From Alphaproteobacteria bacterium (lineage in GTDB: Bacteria; Pseudomonadota; Alphaproteobacteria; Micavibrionales; UBA2020), in contig JAQSWE010000141.1 of assembly GCA_029266795.1 (NCBI GenBank), positions 1 through 6,820 on the forward strand: a stretch of 6,820 bases of DNA, given 5' to 3'. Shown here piece by piece: positions 5,419 to 6,820 of this stretch (positions within the stretch are counted from its first letter, which is position 1; every line of letters starts with the position of its first letter). A model generated the notes under the pieces. That model worked only from the letters and a program-made list of their open reading frames with translations. It searched no databases and was not told the DNA's origin. The position numbers were made by a program, and so were the translations under genes.

Positions 5419-6047
5419 GCCGTCTTATCCTTAAATTCACATTCGTCGTAAACGACGCACGATCCGCATTCCGGCTTGCGCGCTTTGCAGACATACCGCC
5501 CGTGCAGTATCAGCCATGTATGCGCGTGCTGCAGGTATTCCAGTGGAATGACCTTTAACAATTTCTGCTCCACCGCCTCCGGCGTCTTGCCCGGGGCGAG
5601 ACCTGTGCGGTTGCCAAGGCGGAACAGATGGGTATCGACCGCAATCGTGGGCTCGCCAAAGGCGATGTTCAGCACCACATTCGCGGTCTTGCGCCCGACG
5701 CCGGGCAGCTTTATCAGCTGTTCCATCGTGCGCGGCACGCGGCCGCCATGTTCCTCGACGATCATGCGCGACAGGGCCATGACGTTCTTCGCCTTGCCCT
5801 TATAAAGGCCGATGGATTTTATGTGGTCGGTCAGTTTGTCGATGCCGAGGTCGAGCATTTCCTGCGGGGTTTTGGCAGCCTTGAAGAGGCCGCGCGTCGC
5901 CTTGTTCACGCCGGTATCCGTCGCCTGCGCCGACAGCACGACCGCCACCAGCAGCGTGAAATGGTTCACGTATTCCAGCTCGCCCTTCGGCTCTGGGTTC
6001 TGTTTTTTCAGCTTGGCGAAGAATTTTTCGATCTTGTCGGACTTCAT
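5415..6047 (-). CDS. nth: Endonuclease III (DNA glycosylase/AP lyase)
   Basis: 210 residues, full length. Base-excision repair enzyme that removes oxidised pyrimidines and cleaves the abasic site by beta-elimination. The helix-hairpin-helix LPGVGRKTANVVL (114-126) carries the catalytic Lys120, and VDTH carries Asp138, at the same numbers as in E. coli Nth. The [4Fe-4S] cluster motif C187-x6-C194-x2-C197-x5-C203 is intact. Residues 38-44 (LSAQATD) match the conserved LSxQxTD. It ends in TAG at 5417-5415, overlapping the TAA of the convergent lipoprotein gene by 4 nt. No Shine-Dalgarno precedes ATG 6047. A good promoter places +1 one base before the ATG (see promoter entry), so the message is probably leaderless. 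Confidence 0.97.
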   Translation of the reverse strand: MKSDKIEKFFAKLKKQNPEPKGELEYVNHFTLLVAVVLSAQATDTGVNKATRGLFKAAKTPQEMLDLGIDKLTDHIKSIGLYKGKAKNVMALSRMIVEEHGGRVPRTMEQLIKLPGVGRKTANVVLNIAFGEPTIAVDTHLFRLGNRTGLAPGKTPEAVEQKLLKVIPLEYLQHAHTWLILHGRYVCKARKPECGSCVVYDECEFKDKTA

Positions 6048-6082
6048 GCCCGTGATTTTAACGGGCAGGGCGGGCAGGTCAA
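6047..6082 (-). promoter_or_regulatory. nth promoter with palindrome over the -10, predicted leaderless start
   Basis: Minus strand: TTGACC (6082-6077), 16-nt spacer, TAAAAT (6060-6055), predicted +1 at 6048, ATG at 6047. The -35 contains the TGA stop of the upstream gene. TGCCCGT and ACGGGCA (6047-6053 and 6061-6067) form a perfect 7-bp inverted repeat whose 7-nt centre is the -10 box region, an operator-like layout. Confidence 0.5.
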
Positions 6083-6519
6083 GGACGGGGAGGAGAGAAC
6101 CCGCGGCGCGGGCCTGCGTTCAGCTTGCGCTCGAACAGCGCGGCGTAGTCCGTCATCTCGGGGAATTTTTTTAAGTCATCGACGATCAGCGGCGTCGATT
6201 CCGTCGTATGCGTCAGCATGTCGAACAGCCCAGCTTGGAAATAATCGCGGGCGAGGGCGAAGGTGGTCGCCATGATCTGGCGGTCGATCTTCTGCAGGCG
6301 CGGCAGGTAATAGTCGCTGGGGTTGCGCTCCAGCACCTGATGGCGCGCAAGGTTGCGTTGCAGCAGGGTGAAGCGGTCATCCGCGATCATCTTCGCGCCG
6401 CCGCGCTCGTTCGCAAGGTCAAACAGTGCCTCGAACAGCGCTACATGCACCGATGTCACGGCCTCGAAGGTGTCGATGCGCATCCGGTTGGACGCGCTAT
6501 AATTGAATTGGTCTTCCAT
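6079..6519 (-). CDS. Unrecognised helical cytosolic protein, 146 aa
   Basis: I do not recognise this family with confidence. From ATG 6519 the protein reads MEDQFNYSASNRMRIDTFE, with no signal peptide or membrane segment. Most of it looks alpha-helical with heptad-like hydrophobic spacing: VHVALFEALFDLANERGG (about 24-41), ..RFTLLQRNLARHQVLER.., and ..IDRQIMATTFALARDYFQAGLFDMLT... The C-terminus is a basic, proline-rich tail ending PRRGFSPPRP. The layout is vaguely like phasin-type helical proteins, but no diagnostic motif supports that. A TTG at 6555 could extend it by 12 codons, yet that TTG is the first half of a perfect -35 box TTGACA, so ATG 6519 is preferred. No Shine-Dalgarno is visible. 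It is followed by nth after 31 nt. Confidence 0.7.
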   Translation of the reverse strand: MEDQFNYSASNRMRIDTFEAVTSVHVALFEALFDLANERGGAKMIADDRFTLLQRNLARHQVLERNPSDYYLPRLQKIDRQIMATTFALARDYFQAGLFDMLTHTTESTPLIVDDLKKFPEMTDYAALFERKLNAGPRRGFSPPRP

Positions 6520-6527
6520 GGCTGGAC

Positions 6528-6573
6528 AGCATAAACCTATGCCGTTTTCTGTCAATTAAAATGGCATAAACCT
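6528..6573 (-). promoter_or_regulatory. Promoter of the helical-protein gene flanked by a 10-bp direct repeat
   Basis: Minus strand: TTGACA (6555-6550, perfect consensus), 16-nt spacer, TATGCT (6533-6528), predicted +1 near 6521, two bases before ATG 6519. AGGTTTATGC occurs twice (6573-6564 and 6538-6529), 35 bp apart, once upstream of the -35 and once overlapping the -10. The downstream copy is also part of a GCATA-AACC-TATGC palindrome (6529-6542). This looks like a regulated promoter with two operator copies giving a leaderless message. Confidence 0.5.
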
Positions 6574-6582
6574 TTGAAAAGA

Positions 6583-6820
6583 CTAGGTGTGAATAATCCC
6601 ATCCAGTGCCATGACACGGTCTGATCCCGGGAAGACGCGCGATGTGATCTCGGTGTCATCCAGCTTCAGGTGGTCGCGTAAAATCGCTTTCGCCACCTGG
6701 CGCAGGTCGGTGGTCGGGCGCAGGTCGCGGTTTTCATGCAACTGGGTTTTATCGAGGCCCGGCCATTTCGTATAGACCTTGCCGCCATTGACCGCGCCGC
6801 CCGCCAGCAACGCGCAGGAG
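6583..6820 (-). CDS. DUF1501 family protein, C-terminal end only
   Basis: The frame is open from the right edge to the TAG at 6583, giving 78 visible residues. It shows the conserved C-terminal block of DUF1501 (alkaline-phosphatase/sulfatase-like) proteins: LAGGAVNGGKVYTKWPGL, then a leucine and RDLRPTTDLRQV, a HLKL helix, and VFPGSD near the end. Most DUF1501 proteins carry a Tat-type leader and are exported, and they often sit beside a DUF1800 gene; both the leader and that neighbour would lie off the window to the right. The usual G-rich HHFVLGGAV segment appears here as SCALLAGGAV. The biochemical function of the family is not established. Family call from the C-terminus only. Confidence 0.85.
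   Translation of the reverse strand, partial: SCALLAGGAVNGGKVYTKWPGLDKTQLHENRDLRPTTDLRQVAKAILRDHLKLDDTEITSRVFPGSDRVMALDGIIHT

Noticed and set aside
5412..5422. CGGCTAAGCCG as a bidirectional terminator between lipoprotein and nth
   Set aside because: Stem of 4-5 bp, contains both stop codons, and no T-run on either side.
6520..6555. TTG start for the helical-protein gene
   Set aside because: This TTG is part of a perfect TTGACA -35 box and lies upstream of the predicted transcription start.
1..6820. CRISPR arrays, tRNA or rRNA genes, insertion sequences
   Set aside because: No regularly spaced repeats, cloverleaf-like segments, rRNA-like stretches or transposase coding were seen.

Overview
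The window is a GC-rich stretch (roughly 60 % by eye) from a proteobacterium, most likely an alphaproteobacterium. The evidence is a bactofilin of alphaproteobacterial type, a small lipoprotein with a WQY...C..D...Y signature that I associate with alphaproteobacteria, and several GANTC (CcrM-type) sites in the main intergenic region. I cannot name the genus. All three stop codons are used normally.

Left half (1-3846, minus strand): a tightly packed operon read right to left. It contains a 'thermostable hemolysin' family protein (GNAT-like), a 681-residue protein fusing an adenylate-forming acyl ligase to a heme-oxygenase-like diiron oxidase (HDO) domain, a short-chain dehydrogenase (SDR), and an exported helical protein cut by the window edge. 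Spacings are 6 nt, then an 11-nt overlap, then no stop at all: the SDR frame runs open into the signal-peptide protein. Carboxylate activation, diiron oxidation, NAD(P)-linked redox and a GNAT-like acyl/aminoacyl transferase fold together suggest a small-molecule (probably fatty-acyl-derived) pathway rather than a hemolysin. This is the most interesting system here.

Middle (3847-4218): an AT-rich divergent intergenic region between the hemolysin operon and the bactofilin. It holds an 11-bp-period direct repeat, two far-apart GGAANNNTTCY palindromes each containing GANTC, a hairpin and a candidate bactofilin promoter.

Plus strand (4219-5418): bactofilin, then a hairpin, then a lipoprotein. 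This looks like a cell-envelope/cytoskeleton unit. The lipoprotein converges on nth with a 4-nt overlap of stop codons.

Right (5415-6820, minus strand): endonuclease III (nth, complete, all catalytic and Fe-S residues present), an unrecognised helical protein, and the C-terminal end of a DUF1501 (sulfatase-like) protein. The nth gene and the helical-protein gene each have a good sigma70-like promoter with a 16-nt spacer whose predicted +1 lies 1-2 nt before the ATG. Neither has a Shine-Dalgarno, so both look leaderless. In each case a palindrome overlaps the -10 box.
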